DNA of 64,000 bases from Flammulina velutipes (GCA_011800155.1 CM022368.1:1364001-1428000); one strand, 5' to 3'; shown: positions 1 to 10,995, numbered from the stretch's first letter. Notes: generated by a model from the sequence alone, not told the origin. Numbers and translations are program-made.

Positions 1-171
1 TGTAGAAGTCCATTCTTGGGGAAGTATAAGTGAAAGATCGGGCAATAGACATCGATTTACGCACAAAATTCATGATAATGGAGAGAAGATGAGAGTACAA
101 AGCAAAGGAGATGAACGACGCGCGTCACTCATATTTCGTCACGTTACCCAATTAGTCCTTCCCTTTCCACC

Positions 172-2184
172 ATGGCGTCCAATCCATCCTCATCAGCGCA
201 AGGCATCACCAAAAAACTTTCTGGCGCCAATGCTGCCTTCAATGACAAGGTTGGCTCGTTTCTGATGCTGTGAATAAAACATGACACGCGTTGAATAGGG
301 TAAACCGATGGAATTGCGGTTATCGAACATGGTCGCTGCAAAAGGTGCTTTGCATTGCATTCGTGAATACTCAGTCTGACACGTTTCTCTCAGCCATTAG
401 CGATGCCGTCCGGACATCCCTGGGACCAAGAGGAATGGATAAAATGGTACCGTGGTCGAGCGAGCCCTAGATCAGCAAAAAGCTCAGTTGAATCCAGATC
501 CAAACCTCGAAAGGCGAGACGATTGTCACCAACGATGGCGCCACAATCCTGAAGAGCATACAGGCTCTGCATCCAGCTGCAAAAATGGTACGTCGCCGCG
601 CTGCACAAAAGTCTCCGTCTTTTGAATAATTTTTTGCAGCTTGTGGATCTTTCTGCCGCTCAGGATATCGAAGCTGGCGATGGCACAACATCTGTCGTTG
701 TGCTTGCGGGCAGCTTCCTTGGTGCCGCTGAAAGGATGCTGCAGAAGGGCATCCATCCTACCATCATCGCCGAAGCATTCTTCAAGGCATCTGCCAAAGC
801 TGTCGAGTACCTTACTGAAATGTCTACACCCGTCGACCTCAAAGATCACGCAAGCTTACTACGTGCCGCGAGCACCTCATTAAACTCAAAAGTATGTCAA
901 GTCTACGTCGAAGATTTCTCCAGGGTTTCTCATATCACACAGATCGTCTCTCAATACTCCTCTACGCTCGCTCCCATAGCCGTTAACGCTGTTATGCGTC
1001 TTGTCAACCCAACTTCATCGAACGTTGATCTTAGGGATATCCGAGTCGTCAAGAAGGTCGGAGGCACAATAGAAGACACAGAACTTATTGAAGGCGTCGT
1101 TCTTAACCAAAACGTCGTGACTGCCGCCGGTGGCCCAACTCGGATAGAAAAGGCAAAGATTGCCATCATTCAATTCCAGCTGAGTGCTCCCAAACCCGAT
1201 GTAAACATATTGTCGACCATCTTTGACCATGGCTCACGCTGCTTTAGATGGACAATACCGTTATCATCAATGACTACCGTCAGATGGACAAGGTCCTCAA
1301 GGAAGGTCGCCAGTACCTCCTCAACATCTGCAAGAAGATCAAAAAGGCTGGTTGCAACGTTCTCTTGATCCAAAAGTCTATCCTCCGAGATGCTGTAGAC
1401 GACACATCGCTCAACTTCTTGAAGAGGCTCGGCATTCTCGCTGTCAAAGACGTAGAACGGGATGAAATTCAGTTCCTTTCCAAGAGCATGGGATGCAAAC
1501 CTGTGGCGGACATTGAAGCGTTTACTGAGGACAAGTTGGGCTATGCTGATCTTGTGGAAGAGTCTTCAAGCTCTGGTGCTAAAGTGGTGAAGATAACCGG
1601 AATTAGAAATCGTGGACCAACTGTTTCAATCCTCGCAATGGGTGCGAACAGCCTTGTGGTGGAGGAGTGTGAGAGGAGCATACATGACGCCCTCTGCGTT
1701 GTGCGCTGCCTTGTCAAGAAACGGTGAGTTCTTCATCCAAAATCTGAACAATTTCTGACTCCTCTTCAGAGCCCTCATAGGCGGAGGAGGTGCCCCGGAA
1801 ATTCACGTATCCAGACTCTTAGCTCAATACTCGCAATCTCTCAAGGGAATGGAGGCCTTCTGCTTCCAAGCATATGCAGACGCGTTGGAGGTGATACCCA
1901 CGACTCTGGCGGAGAATGCTGGCCTCAACCCCATCGCAATCGTGACTGAGCTGCGCAACCGACATGCCCTAGGCGAGAGGAATGCCGGTATCAACGTTCG
2001 CAAGGTACCCAACATTTTCTGCCTACCCGACACACCTATTCATTCGTATAATTAGGGCCTCATTTCCAACATTCTCGAAGAGGATGTTGTTCAACCATTG
2101 CTGGTGTCGACGAGTGCAGTGGAACTGGCGACAGAAACTGTATGTCTGTTGCTGAAGATCGACGACTACGTACAAGCCCGATGA
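172..2184 (+). CDS. CCT4: T-complex protein 1 subunit delta (CCT4)
   Basis: Subunit of the cytosolic TRiC/CCT chaperonin, which folds actin, tubulin and other proteins in an ATP-driven double ring. The reading begins MASNPSSS in a good context (ccaccATGG) and contains the group II chaperonin ATP-site motifs [18 protein letters not shown] and [12 protein letters not shown], then a C-terminal part with GGGGAPEIH and the end KIDDYVQAR. At least seven short introns interrupt it. One (about 895-945, 51 nt) is stop-free and in frame but is recognised because the family reads LNSK-IVSQYSS across it. Length fits the roughly 530-residue family. It converges on the oxidase gene downstream. Very high confidence in identity; exact exon edges are inferred. 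Confidence 0.95.
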
Positions 2185-2362
2185 TAAATACAACAAGTAG
2201 TAGTAGGAATAGTTAGATTCAATGTATCACTGACGCACTAGATCAAAGGCTTCCTCGCCTTGAGGTGCAAATTTTCTGTGGAAACAATGTATCATATTCT
2301 TGGAACCAGAGGTGATTTTATATAACAACTTGGACAATCTAGAATATGAAGTGTAACTTTTC

Positions 2363-3896
2363 TCAAAGGTGGGCCTGAGCCGGGACGGTCCTCGATAGCT
2401 GAATATCTTTCTCCAAGTCGTAGACTAACTCCAGGACCTAGGAAAGAAATGAATCAATGAATCGTGTTGATGAACTCAGGAATCTCTTACGTCGCGAGCA
2501 CATCCAAACGATAACGTGAAACCAGAGCCGCCATGTCCGTAGGAGTGAATGATCCTGCTCACAGAACCGCCCTTCTTCGCGCGCGCCTCCCTCTCGATGC
2601 GTACATTTGTACCACGGAAAGGCCGCAATCCCTGCACAAGTGGGGCATCGGAGTCATACTCAGCGTTCTCCAGGCCTGGAACAAAATTGTTGCAGCGCGC
2701 GCGCATTCTTTGGATCTCCGGATCGTCCATCTTCAAGTCAAGCTTGTGTTCGTGAGGTTGAACGAGACCTATGCAATATCGTAAATCCCCGGTAGAATAA
2801 AGAAACAGATAAACGTACCTCCGAGGATAAGGATGTTGTCGTTTCTAGGGACAATGAACACAATATCTTCGTCTTCGACCTTGGTATTGTCATGGGTGAC
2901 GACAAGCGCTTCAGTGACCTTGGGGAAGACCTTCCCGTCGTTGACCACCCGAATGAGGGCGCCACGCAGGGGGAAAGCAGTGTAGTCACCAGCCAACTCA
3001 CGAGCACCAAGACCTGACGCATTGACAATACAATCAGCCTTGTATTGTTTGAGGAGCCGGTCCTCTTGGCTGAATAAGTCCCCAACGATCTTGCGAGTCT
3101 CGAGCTCCGCGCCTTTGCAGGTGACAACGAACTGCAGCCAACGCATGTAGGCGTCGGTGTCGATGACCGGTGCGATGTGTTGATAGGAATCGACGACCCC
3201 CGCTTTCTTGTTGACGGCGTGTTTTTCGATCAAGGTTGGGTCGCGTTTGACCCCGTGAATCTGTGTGGCGTCGTCAGAAAGGTCTCAGCAGGGGCAAGTT
3301 CAAAATGGATCACCTCTTTTGACATGGCTAATATCTCTTCCCACTTCTCAAGCTGTCCGAGGTCAGACATAGTCTCAAGAGGTTCAGTGAAGAAGAAATT
3401 GGCCATCCGCATCCGGATGCCATGGTCAAACGGCGAATTATTGCAAGGTACCATCTGGTGCAGCTTGTCGAAGATGTGGTATGAGGTCATACACCAATTC
3501 TTCGACTTTTCGAGGGAGATGACATCGGTGTGTTTACCACAGACGGCGGGAGGCCATTCCCATCTACCAATATGTTGTGTGAGTGTTAATGAGCGCACTG
3601 AGGCTAGGTCACATACAACGCGCCTGCAATTTGCGAGGCTATACGGTCCTTGGGGTCCGCCCACTTGTCGGATACAATGGTCACTTGGTATCCTTGATCA
3701 AGCAAGGTCCATGCAGTCTGATAAATGCTGGGTCATTGCTAAGTCCGAACGACGATGTTTTACTTACAGTGAAGCCTGTAACGCCACCACCAACGACAAG
3801 AACGCGCTTATTTTTCTGTGGAGCCGTGGATGGACCAGCTCGGATGACTAGCTCGTTGTTGCTGCGAGCCAAGTGGAAGTTGGTCGAGAAAGACAT
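2363..3896 (-). CDS. D-amino-acid oxidase-like FAD-dependent oxidoreductase, with predicted peroxisomal C-terminus
   Basis: DAO-family flavoprotein, expected to oxidise D-amino acids (or D-aspartate) to 2-oxo acids with release of H2O2 and ammonia. The N-terminal Rossmann motif VLVVGGGVTGF (about residues 32-42) binds FAD. Later motifs are VNASGLGAREL, FPLRGALIRV, the ILGG segment, GLRPFRGTNVR and the C-terminal HSYGHGGSGFTLSFGCA signature. An intron lies inside the FAD-binding N-terminus and one follows ILGG. The last intron (about 2438-2490) has GTAAGA and CCTAG ends. Its splicing replaces a premature stop with a coding exon ending AQAHL-stop; AHL fits the PTS1 pattern [SAC][KRH][LM], so import into peroxisomes is predicted. 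Substrate choice between neutral and acidic D-amino acids cannot be read reliably. Confidence 0.9.
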
Positions 3897-5162
3897 TTGA
3901 GATCGTTTGAAAGATGAAGATGCGCTGTAGTCGCCAAAGAATAGCAGTGAGTGTTGTTGTTGAGACTCGCAGCCAGTGTATGCTGTTTTATAGTCGACTA
4001 GAGTAGAGACAGGTTAAAATCCGGAAAGCCGTCTGGACTTTCGCGATCTCGCAATGTCATCACAAGACGGATAGATATCATGATCTAACGGTTCCACTTG
4101 CGCTGCAGAAAGGCCTAGATGTCTCCGACCAGATCCCGGACGAACATACCAGCAAGTATGAGCAAGTAATGACCCTAGAAATCAAGCAATGATGCTACTG
4201 GACGGAAGAAGAGCCCCAGAAAGAGACTAATTTCGATCTAGACAACTTGTCCGACGAAGATCTACGTCCCCCAACGGCCGCATCAGTCAGTCTGGCCACC
4301 TAGCAATTGCACAAGCAAGCTTGCAGTCCATAGGGCGGTCAGGTCTTGTGAGGATTCCGACGTCTGGTGATGATACCTTGAAGTTCCGAAGATGTAATTC
4401 GTGCCAGCTACTGAGGCAGCGCCCAAAAATAAAATCATTTTGTTGTGTATCCGTAGGGCTTCTAGGCAGGCGAAGGGTACTCCTCGGGATCACATCTTGA
4501 TGGCGACAGTCTCACAGCTGGAGAGAACTCATGGGCCTTTGTAAATCCAACGAAGAGGATTCGAAAATCCAGCACTGAGAGGCATTCCAGCGTCGTACGG
4601 GTATTTTTAGGCGTTAAGAAAAACCCCGTGAAAACAGTGCTGTGTTTTCTATCCTAGGCCTGCCAGGAGGCCAAAGTCGTGCAGGTTTTGAGAGATTCAA
4701 GAATCAAGCATAAGGTCCAAACGAAAAATGGCCCGAGAATCATTGAGACAAGACAGCGGAAGATTCCCAGAGTTCGTGGTCGTGCGTCCGAGTCGTCATC
4801 AACAATGGATGAAGTTAACCAGCGGTGGCAGTCGATCATCCGCGGAAGTCGGGCCGGTTCACAGACCGTCTGTCCGTTGTTCAACGTTCAACGTTCAATC
4901 GTCCTACTGTTCGAGGAGATTCAAAAAGTTTCGAGCAAGTGAAAAGGATTAATCACTGTTTTTAGTCTATCCTTGAATCTCGATAAACGTTGAACGCCCA
5001 TAGGCGCGCGGTCAACTCCGGAAACGCCTGTCCAGCCTTGCAGACAACTTCTCATGTATCTGTTGATCACTGCATCGCCTGGAAGGTCCTGAAACACGAG
5101 CCAACTCTACTTATGACTTTATTACTGTCCCTCTGTTTCGTCTCATGCTCTCCTCCTGATTC
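3897..5162. other. Gene-poor interval between the oxidase and the membrane-protein array
   Basis: No gene could be supported over 1.27 kb. The left end is the promoter and leader of the oxidase. Around 4010-4293 a plus-strand frame stays open except for single stops (one TGA at 4190) and encodes an acidic stretch with DNLSDEDL, which may be a decayed coding fragment. The rest shows only short chance frames and a small direct repeat of GTTCAAC near 4880-4900. Confidence 0.4.
4010..4293 (+). pseudogene. Possible decayed coding relic of unknown family
   Basis: One frame reads through roughly 90 codons interrupted by one internal TGA. Phrases such as TVPLALQKGLDVSDQIPDEH and NFDLDNLSDEDLRPP look like real protein composition (charged, low in rare residues) rather than random translation. 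There is no start codon in good context, no credible intron to remove the stop and no family I can name. It could be a remnant of a transposon-linked or expanded-family gene, or simply chance. Low confidence. Confidence 0.25.
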
Positions 5163-6380
5163 ATGCCATCCCGTTCTTGGAGCTTGTTGGTCTGTCCATT
5201 CCCCATTCTCTGGCTGAGCATCTTTGGGACCACTGCTCAGGCTGACGGCGACTCAAGTAAGACGTGCTTCTCTAGGCCCAGTGATCGCTGGGCTTTGAAT
5301 TCGTTGGGTCAAAATCCATGCGAAGTCGCAGAGCGTCTTGTGAGCGTATGCACGGGAGAATGTGAGCATCTCCCATCCTCCTATCTCATCGGAATGTCAT
5401 TTGGTATTCTAGTACAATCCTTATGGACGTCTGTGACGACTTCTGGCCCAACTCCGGAGCAGAGTAATGATTGCGCCTGCTCTACCGTGCTGTATTCTCT
5501 TGCATCCCAATGCTTGCTCTGTCAAGACAAAGATATTCCAATGTATGTAACATACACTCCCGGCTTCATTGGTTTCCGCTCACTCACTACTGCAGCTGGT
5601 CTATGTGGAAACAAAATTGTGATGCGCCTCGTATTAGGTGAGTCCGCAATTGTCGCGATTTCGGCGCCAGTCGCTTAATGATCTCAGAACCATTGACACC
5701 ATCCCGGGTAGGCTCTTTTATTTGGCATCCCTGCTACCATCGAACTCACTGTTCAAGCTGATACGAAAATACCACCATGGGCGTACATGGATGTTGTGGT
5801 AAGTCCACCTGAAGGCGCTGTTCAGTCATGAGCTAAAACACTGTTTCAGAGCCACGATGAATACAACGAACAGCTCGCTGTTCAGTATTCTTCGAACACT
5901 AGTAAGATGATAAAAGATTCAGTTGTTCAGTGTTCTGATTTATCTCGATCCAGATGCTACAGAATCCTCTGCAACAGTTAGTTCCACCTCATCAGCCGGC
6001 GAAATTAGCAGCAGCATGACATCCAACGCGCCAAATAATAGTGGCACTATTGCTGGTATTGTGGTCGGCGTGTTTGTCTTCCTCGCAGTGATAGGTTTAT
6101 CGCTACTATGGTTTCTTCGACGACGGCGACAGGCCCGGATTGCCCCCTCGACCGCATATCTTGCAGAAATAGGTCGACATAGGAAGGGTCCCCCGGAATG
6201 TCGGCGTAAGAGATTGATAGCTGAGGATCAAGACTATCTGGCTGAACCGGTTAGTGTTCCTACCTTGAATTCGAGTCGTGGTCTTGCTGATATCAATGGT
6301 GTCTGGCGTAGCTCACGTATACGGATCGTCTCTCTGCTTCTGTCTCCGAAAGAGCATCTGTCTCATTCATTACTACTTGA
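5163..6380 (+). CDS. Array copy A: Cys-rich single-pass membrane protein (agaricomycete-expanded family)
   Basis: First of four paralogues. Function is unknown; the layout suggests a cell-surface protein. MPSRSW starts a signal peptide (hydrophobic core to about residue 26), followed by NSLGQNPCEVA, the central box CACSTVLYSLASQCLLCQ, the PPWAYMDV box, a Ser/Thr-rich stalk, a transmembrane helix (GIVVGVFVFLAVIGLSLLWF) and an RRRR stop-transfer. Inferred exon edges include 5361/5413 and a chain of very short exons around 5583-5803. Copies B, C and D have an intron after a conserved Trp just before the NS motif; here that junction is continuous. The last intron (GTTAGT..GTAG, about 6249-6308) gives an end at 6380; reading through it gives a stop at 6399. 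About 280 residues. Confidence 0.8.
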
Positions 6381-6992
6381 TATCTTGGCTGATAGTTGAC
6401 GTAGACTTAAGAACAATTTTCATCCCGGCAGGTACTGTATATTTAATGCCTATGTACTACTACAAATGAATTTGGCGAACTTGACAAATTGATAATGTAT
6501 TGTGAGTGCGCTTAGTGACTGAATTCAACCATGAATAGAGGATGGCCAGCCAAAGAGCGCACCCTTCACTCTTAGGTCCGTAAGATGAAGGACTGCCATA
6601 ACTTGGACAATCTAACATGTGGTATGGACAGGACCTTGGTAGTTGTAAAGAGCATCAAGTTGAATTTTCTTTTTAACCCACGGTCAATCGCTTGAGGGCC
6701 AGTCCACCGGATTATTCCGATGACAGCTCCATACTGGCGTCGCACTACTTGAACCACCTTTAATCACGAAATACTTTGGCTTCCGTCATCAAACGAGTCC
6801 CCTTACATCTTTTCTGTTCGCGAATAAATTACGTGCCAGTCTTCTCTTGGTAATCAGCATCCGGACAGCATCTCATTCGGAGCCTTTCCAACCTAAGCTC
6901 ACAATTCTTGCACAATTCACCGAATCCCCCGATTCGGAGTCAAATCCGTTGATTGCGAGTCAGCTTACTCATTGACTTCTCTGTGTGCTACC
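6381..6992. other. Intergenic: 3' region of copy A and promoter of the aldo-keto reductase
   Basis: No gene seen. Small frames on both strands have no recognisable content. The right end carries a perfect inverted repeat (6920-6937) just upstream of the reductase start. Confidence 0.5.
6920..6937. promoter_or_regulatory. Perfect inverted repeat CCGAATC-CCCC-GATTCGG upstream of the reductase
   Basis: Seven-base arms match exactly around a four-base centre, 55 bp before the reductase ATG. The outer triplets form CCG-N12-CGG, the kind of spaced CCG/CGG pair bound by fungal Zn(II)2Cys6 dimers. Regulatory function is inferred. Confidence 0.4.
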
Positions 6993-8013
6993 ATGATCGC
7001 CTTGACGCTTAACGATGGTAGTACCATTCCTTGGCTTGGATTCGGTACTGGCACGGCTCTTTTTGGCAAAGATGCAGCAAACTCTGTTACTGTGGCCATT
7101 GAAAATGGAATAACTCATCTAGACGGTGCCCAGATCTATAGAAATGAAGAATCGCTCGGAAGCGGCATCAAAGGTATTATCGCTCACAAATCGATATACT
7201 TCACTGATGATGCTAATCGAAGCATCCGGAAAGCCTCGTTCGGAGCTCTTCATCACTACAAAACTGAAAGAGTTGGACGGTGTCAACCTCCCTGTGGTGA
7301 AGGATACCTTGGTCGAATCGCTCGCGAAACTTGGGACGGATTACGTCGATTTATTCCTAATCCATAGTCCTTACAGAGCCAACGAAGCTGGGTTACTGAA
7401 AGCACTGTGGAAGCAGATGGAAGAGATCAAGGAGAGTGGCCTGGCAAGGAGTATCGGTGTATCGAACTTCAGAGTACAGGACCTGGAGGATATTCTGGAA
7501 ACTGCAACCATCGTTCCCGCTGTCAATCAGGTGATGTGAGCAGTGAGTCCATTGGTCTCGTAAATCTTACTCTTCCGATAGATTGAATTGCATCCATATG
7601 TCTGGAAAGCGGCGAAACCCATCTATGATCTCTGCAAATCCAAGGGAATTGTGGTCGCCTCCTATGGAGGTTTAACACCAGTTCTTCGCGCACCAGGTGG
7701 TCCAGTAGATCCTGTACTCTTGACCATCGCTACCCGGCTTGAGAAAGTGTCCGGAAAGACTGTAGCCCCAAGCCAGGTCCTGACGAAATGGCTAATCCAA
7801 CAAGGTGTCGTAGTCCTGACGTGAGCTGAATTTTCGTCGTGATCTACCAATCCTTGACCATTCTAAAGCACCACATCGAAACCAGAGCGTATTATCAACA
7901 CCTTAGAGGTAACTGCTCTTCCGGATCTCACGCAGGAAGACATTGCCGCGATAGAAACCGAAGGAAGCAAGATACACAAACGTGTATTCATGAAACACGT
8001 TTTTGGAGAATGA
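6993..8013 (+). CDS. Aldo-keto reductase
   Basis: NAD(P)H-dependent carbonyl reductase of the AKR superfamily with a (beta/alpha)8 barrel; substrate unknown. The first ATG gives MIALTLNDGSTIPWLGFGTG, the classic AKR opening. The tetrad is present: Asp and Tyr in HLDGAQIYRNEE, Lys in FITTKL and His in DLFLIHSP. SIGVSNF and the cofactor-loop motif TTSKPERI follow. Three introns are supported (7174-7222, one after VNQ near 7531, one after VVVLT near 7821), and the end is HVFGE-stop. The spliced product of about 290 residues is normal for the family. The gene lies inside the membrane-protein array, between copies A and B, on the same strand. Whether it works with them is unknown. Confidence 0.92.
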
Positions 8014-8361
8014 GCAGCACGGTAATAGAAAATTCGTATTGTAGACTGCTATCCTCCAATGTTATGGATACATTCCAGGTGCGACAAGTCAGTGATTAGT
8101 GATCTTCTTCACTTTTACATTCAGGCCGAACTGTCAACTGGTTGTGACACGCATCTTCGACCTGGCACGCTCCTGCTTTGAGCTTCGTATACTCAGCCCC
8201 CGCGGTATTGGGGTACCTACCTATTGATTTCTTCCATTGTCGATGTCTGTCCAAACGACAAAGGACAGATACAGTACCTGGCTCAGGACCTACTGCTCTC
8301 TCATGCATATAAACATGCAAAGCCCACTTGAACTAATGGAAACTGGGGTTATTTCTTTCTC
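8014..8361. other. Intergenic: reductase 3' region and promoter of array copy B
   Basis: No gene. A TATA-like element lies near 8308, inside a short inverted repeat; otherwise unremarkable. Confidence 0.5.
8304..8319 (+). promoter_or_regulatory. TATA-like element within a short inverted repeat, copy B promoter
   Basis: TGCAT-ATAAAC-ATGCA: the TATAAAC core (8308-8314) lies about 48 bp before the copy B ATG and is flanked by 5-base inverted arms. Position fits a core promoter. Confidence 0.4.
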
Positions 8362-9357
8362 ATGTCAGTGGTCCTAACATTCTTTGCCCTCGCCCACGTC
8401 GTTGCTCTCGTATCCAGCCAAGATACACGAAGTGCGTCTTGCGTTCTAGCATCGTATCATTGGGTACCACTATGACTTTGCACTGTTTCGCATATTCTCA
8501 TTCATAACGACAGGCGTTCAACTCTGCAGGCGCGAGTCCCTGTGATGTGGCGTCGTCGCTATTAAGTGTTTGTCAAAAACAATGTGAGTTGATCTTTCAT
8601 AAATTCTAAGGGGATGTATTAATCTTAAATCTCGAATTTTACTAGCGTCCAAAGTCGAAGCACTCCCCGAAGCCATGCACTATGTAGGACCGTCTATCGC
8701 AGGCGCCAATACATGCCAGTGTAGCACAGTCACATATTCCTTGTTGAGCGCGTGTGCGGGCTGCCAGAATCGAACGGTCTCATAGTAAGTGATAGTATAT
8801 CATTGTCTGCTCTCGTCGGCTAAATTGACCATGGTAATGTTTTCAGTTGGAGCGAATGGATTGCAAACTGCCGTCATGTATCCGTTGGAAGGTTCGTTTT
8901 CTCAAATGTTCAGGCGGGTAGTATGGAAGTTACTTATCTTGTGTGTATACTAGTTTCGAAGAGTCGATACCAGAAGATGTGCTTGTTCCTAGTTGGGCAT
9001 ACTTGGATGTCAGGGTGAGTATTAATCTTTCCAGCCTCGAGAACTAGTAAGTGTCGAAGCTAATTGATTTACTTCTAGTCTTCCGACATCTTTGAACCTC
9101 AGAAAGCAAAGGAAGGCACTGGTAGGTCCTTCTAGTCAGAGACTGATTTGATCATTCAACCTTTATGACCAGACGCGAAGGAATCAAGTCATACGCCCTC
9201 GGTACCAACCCAATCCTCGCCGCCTTCACCAGTTCCCTCAACAGAGGCTGATAGCAGCGCGGATTCATCTGCGGAAAACTATATGTCTCCGGCCATAATT
9301 GCGTTGTTTGTCATGACTTTTATTATTGGCATTGATACCTACCTGTGTGTTTTATGA
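8362..9357 (+). CDS. Array copy B: Cys-rich single-pass membrane protein, tail-less
   Basis: Second paralogue. MSVVLTFFALAHVVALVSS is a signal peptide. Then come SCVLASYHW, an intron (8464-8513), FNSAGASPCDVAS, the box CQCSTVTYSLLSACAGCQ, the segment NCRHVSVG, and IPEDVLVPSWAYLDV, each on its own exon with GT..AG introns in the same places as in C and D. A Ser/Pro/Thr-rich stalk precedes one hydrophobic helix (AIIALFVMTFIIGIDTYLCVL), and translation stops immediately after it. Copy B therefore lacks the basic stop-transfer and cytoplasmic tail found in A, C and D. It could be a tail-anchored form, a GPI-type signal (no clear omega site judged) or a truncated allele. About 215 residues. Confidence 0.82.
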
Positions 9358-9700
9358 ATGATTCATCCTGTAAACCAGTCTTTCTATGTATCTCACTTTG
9401 CTCGCTAACGTGGCGTTCCGGCCCGTGAGAAAATTGGGTTGGATCATGTGATGCAATGTTTCGTCGTCCAACCGGCATTCATTGTCCTCATCGTGTCCAC
9501 AGCGACTGTGGTACGCTAGTCAACAGGTCGCACCGGCTTCTAATGTTCCTGAAATTTTCCGAACAAGAACCCTGATGGTCAATGTCTGCTTCACATGCCG
9601 TACTCCTCGAGCGCTGATTGTATGACCCTTTTGGCGCCGTGGCTTGGCTTCGACCGTCTTGCAGCCAGGACTACACTGCCAACTCAAACCACGGGCACTG
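9358..9700. other. Intergenic between copies B and C
   Basis: No gene and no clear promoter motif. Short frames across the start of copy C are shadows of it. Confidence 0.5.
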
Positions 9701-10995
9701 ATGAAATTGACACTTTGGATTTGGATTTTCACTGCTCTCTTCCTTGCATCCGATGTGTTTGCCCAGGTCGAACTCGCTACGTGTCCTACGACAGATGACT
9801 GGGTCTGTCTTTTACTATTCATTTTCATTGTATGTCCTGATATTGATACCGTCTGCCTAGGCATATAATTCTCTCAATCAATCTGTGTGCAGTGTAGCCT
9901 CTAATCTGGCCGCAGTCTGTAATTCCCGACGTGGTAAGTGTTTTTTGAAGCATTATTCCGTGCAATCAGTTTCCGACTTTATTTTAGTCTATACTATTCC
10001 AGCCTTGTCAAATCCTGGAGATAGATATGGCGGACCTCCCTCGCAGGACGACTGTCGCTGTAATACCGTATTCTACTCCTTGCTTTCCGCGTGTGCCCTT
10101 TGTCAAGGATATCGATATGTAACGTGAGTGTAGATGGGTACTTCTTGAAATTCTCTACTGATAGAGAACTGTAGATGGACTGTATTTACCGCAAATTGTA
10201 CAGACCCGACGGTGGGCTCGTACGTAGTTCCGATCACAAGGTAGCACGAAGACTGACCTACGGTTCAGATATCTAGAAGACATCCCAGAAGGCACTGCTG
10301 TCTTCGATTGGGCGTATGCAGGCTTATCGGTGCGTCATGTTGCATAATTCAATATCTTAAAATCGCAAGAATTAACATGGAACAGGTAAACGATGATTTC
10401 AATCAAACGTTGGCGACTAGTAGTTCTGGTCAGTAATTATCCCTCTGTGGCGCCTCAATATCGATTTCTCTATTATAGATGCTGCAGAGTCGACACATAT
10501 CCCATCTCCTACATCCACTCTACCTTCAGCACCGAGCACTGTTAGCGCCACTGCCCCTGTGACTGGAGAGGATAACAAGAGCTCTTCTAACGCAGGTGCC
10601 ATAGCTGGTGGCGTTGTTGGAGGCCTGGCGTTCATCGCTATAGTCACTGCATCGGTCTTCTGGCTTCTCAGCCGTCGTCGTATTCGCCGCACTCAGGAAG
10701 TTCACACGAAGGAGGATTCTCAAGCCATGACTGATTATTCGAGCCCCTTCGTTTACGGTGGCTATACTCCTGCTACAACTCCATCGGTGCTACCGCTTTA
10801 CGTTAGTCATTTCTATAGAAGTTGTTTCTGCTCTAAATATTATCCTAGAATCCTTCGGATCCCAGTACATTTCCGTCGACACCCGCTCCGCCTAGCACTA
10901 TCTACACAACTCAACCATCGGACGCGTTTTCAGTTATTGATAGGAGAAGTCACTTAGCTCCCAGCGTCTCTTATTCCGGAGCTGCCGAAATATAA
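9701..10995 (+). CDS. Array copy C: Cys-rich single-pass membrane protein
   Basis: Third paralogue. Signal peptide MKLTLWIWIFTALFLASDVFA, then ATCPTTDDW with an intron right after the Trp, NSLNQSVCSVAS, the box CRCNTVFYSLLSACALCQ, NCTDPTVGS, IPEGTAVFDWAYAGL, a Ser/Thr/Pro stalk, a Gly-rich transmembrane helix (AIAGGVVGGLAFIAIVTASV) and SRRRIRRTQ as stop-transfer. A last intron (GTTAGT near 10802 to about 10850) leads into a Pro/Ser-rich tail ending SYSGAAEI-stop. The acidic GPPSQDDC segment replaces the GPTPE form of A and D. About 300 residues; all internal introns match the positions in B and D. Function unknown; surface receptor, adhesin or wall-sensor roles are guesses. Confidence 0.85.
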
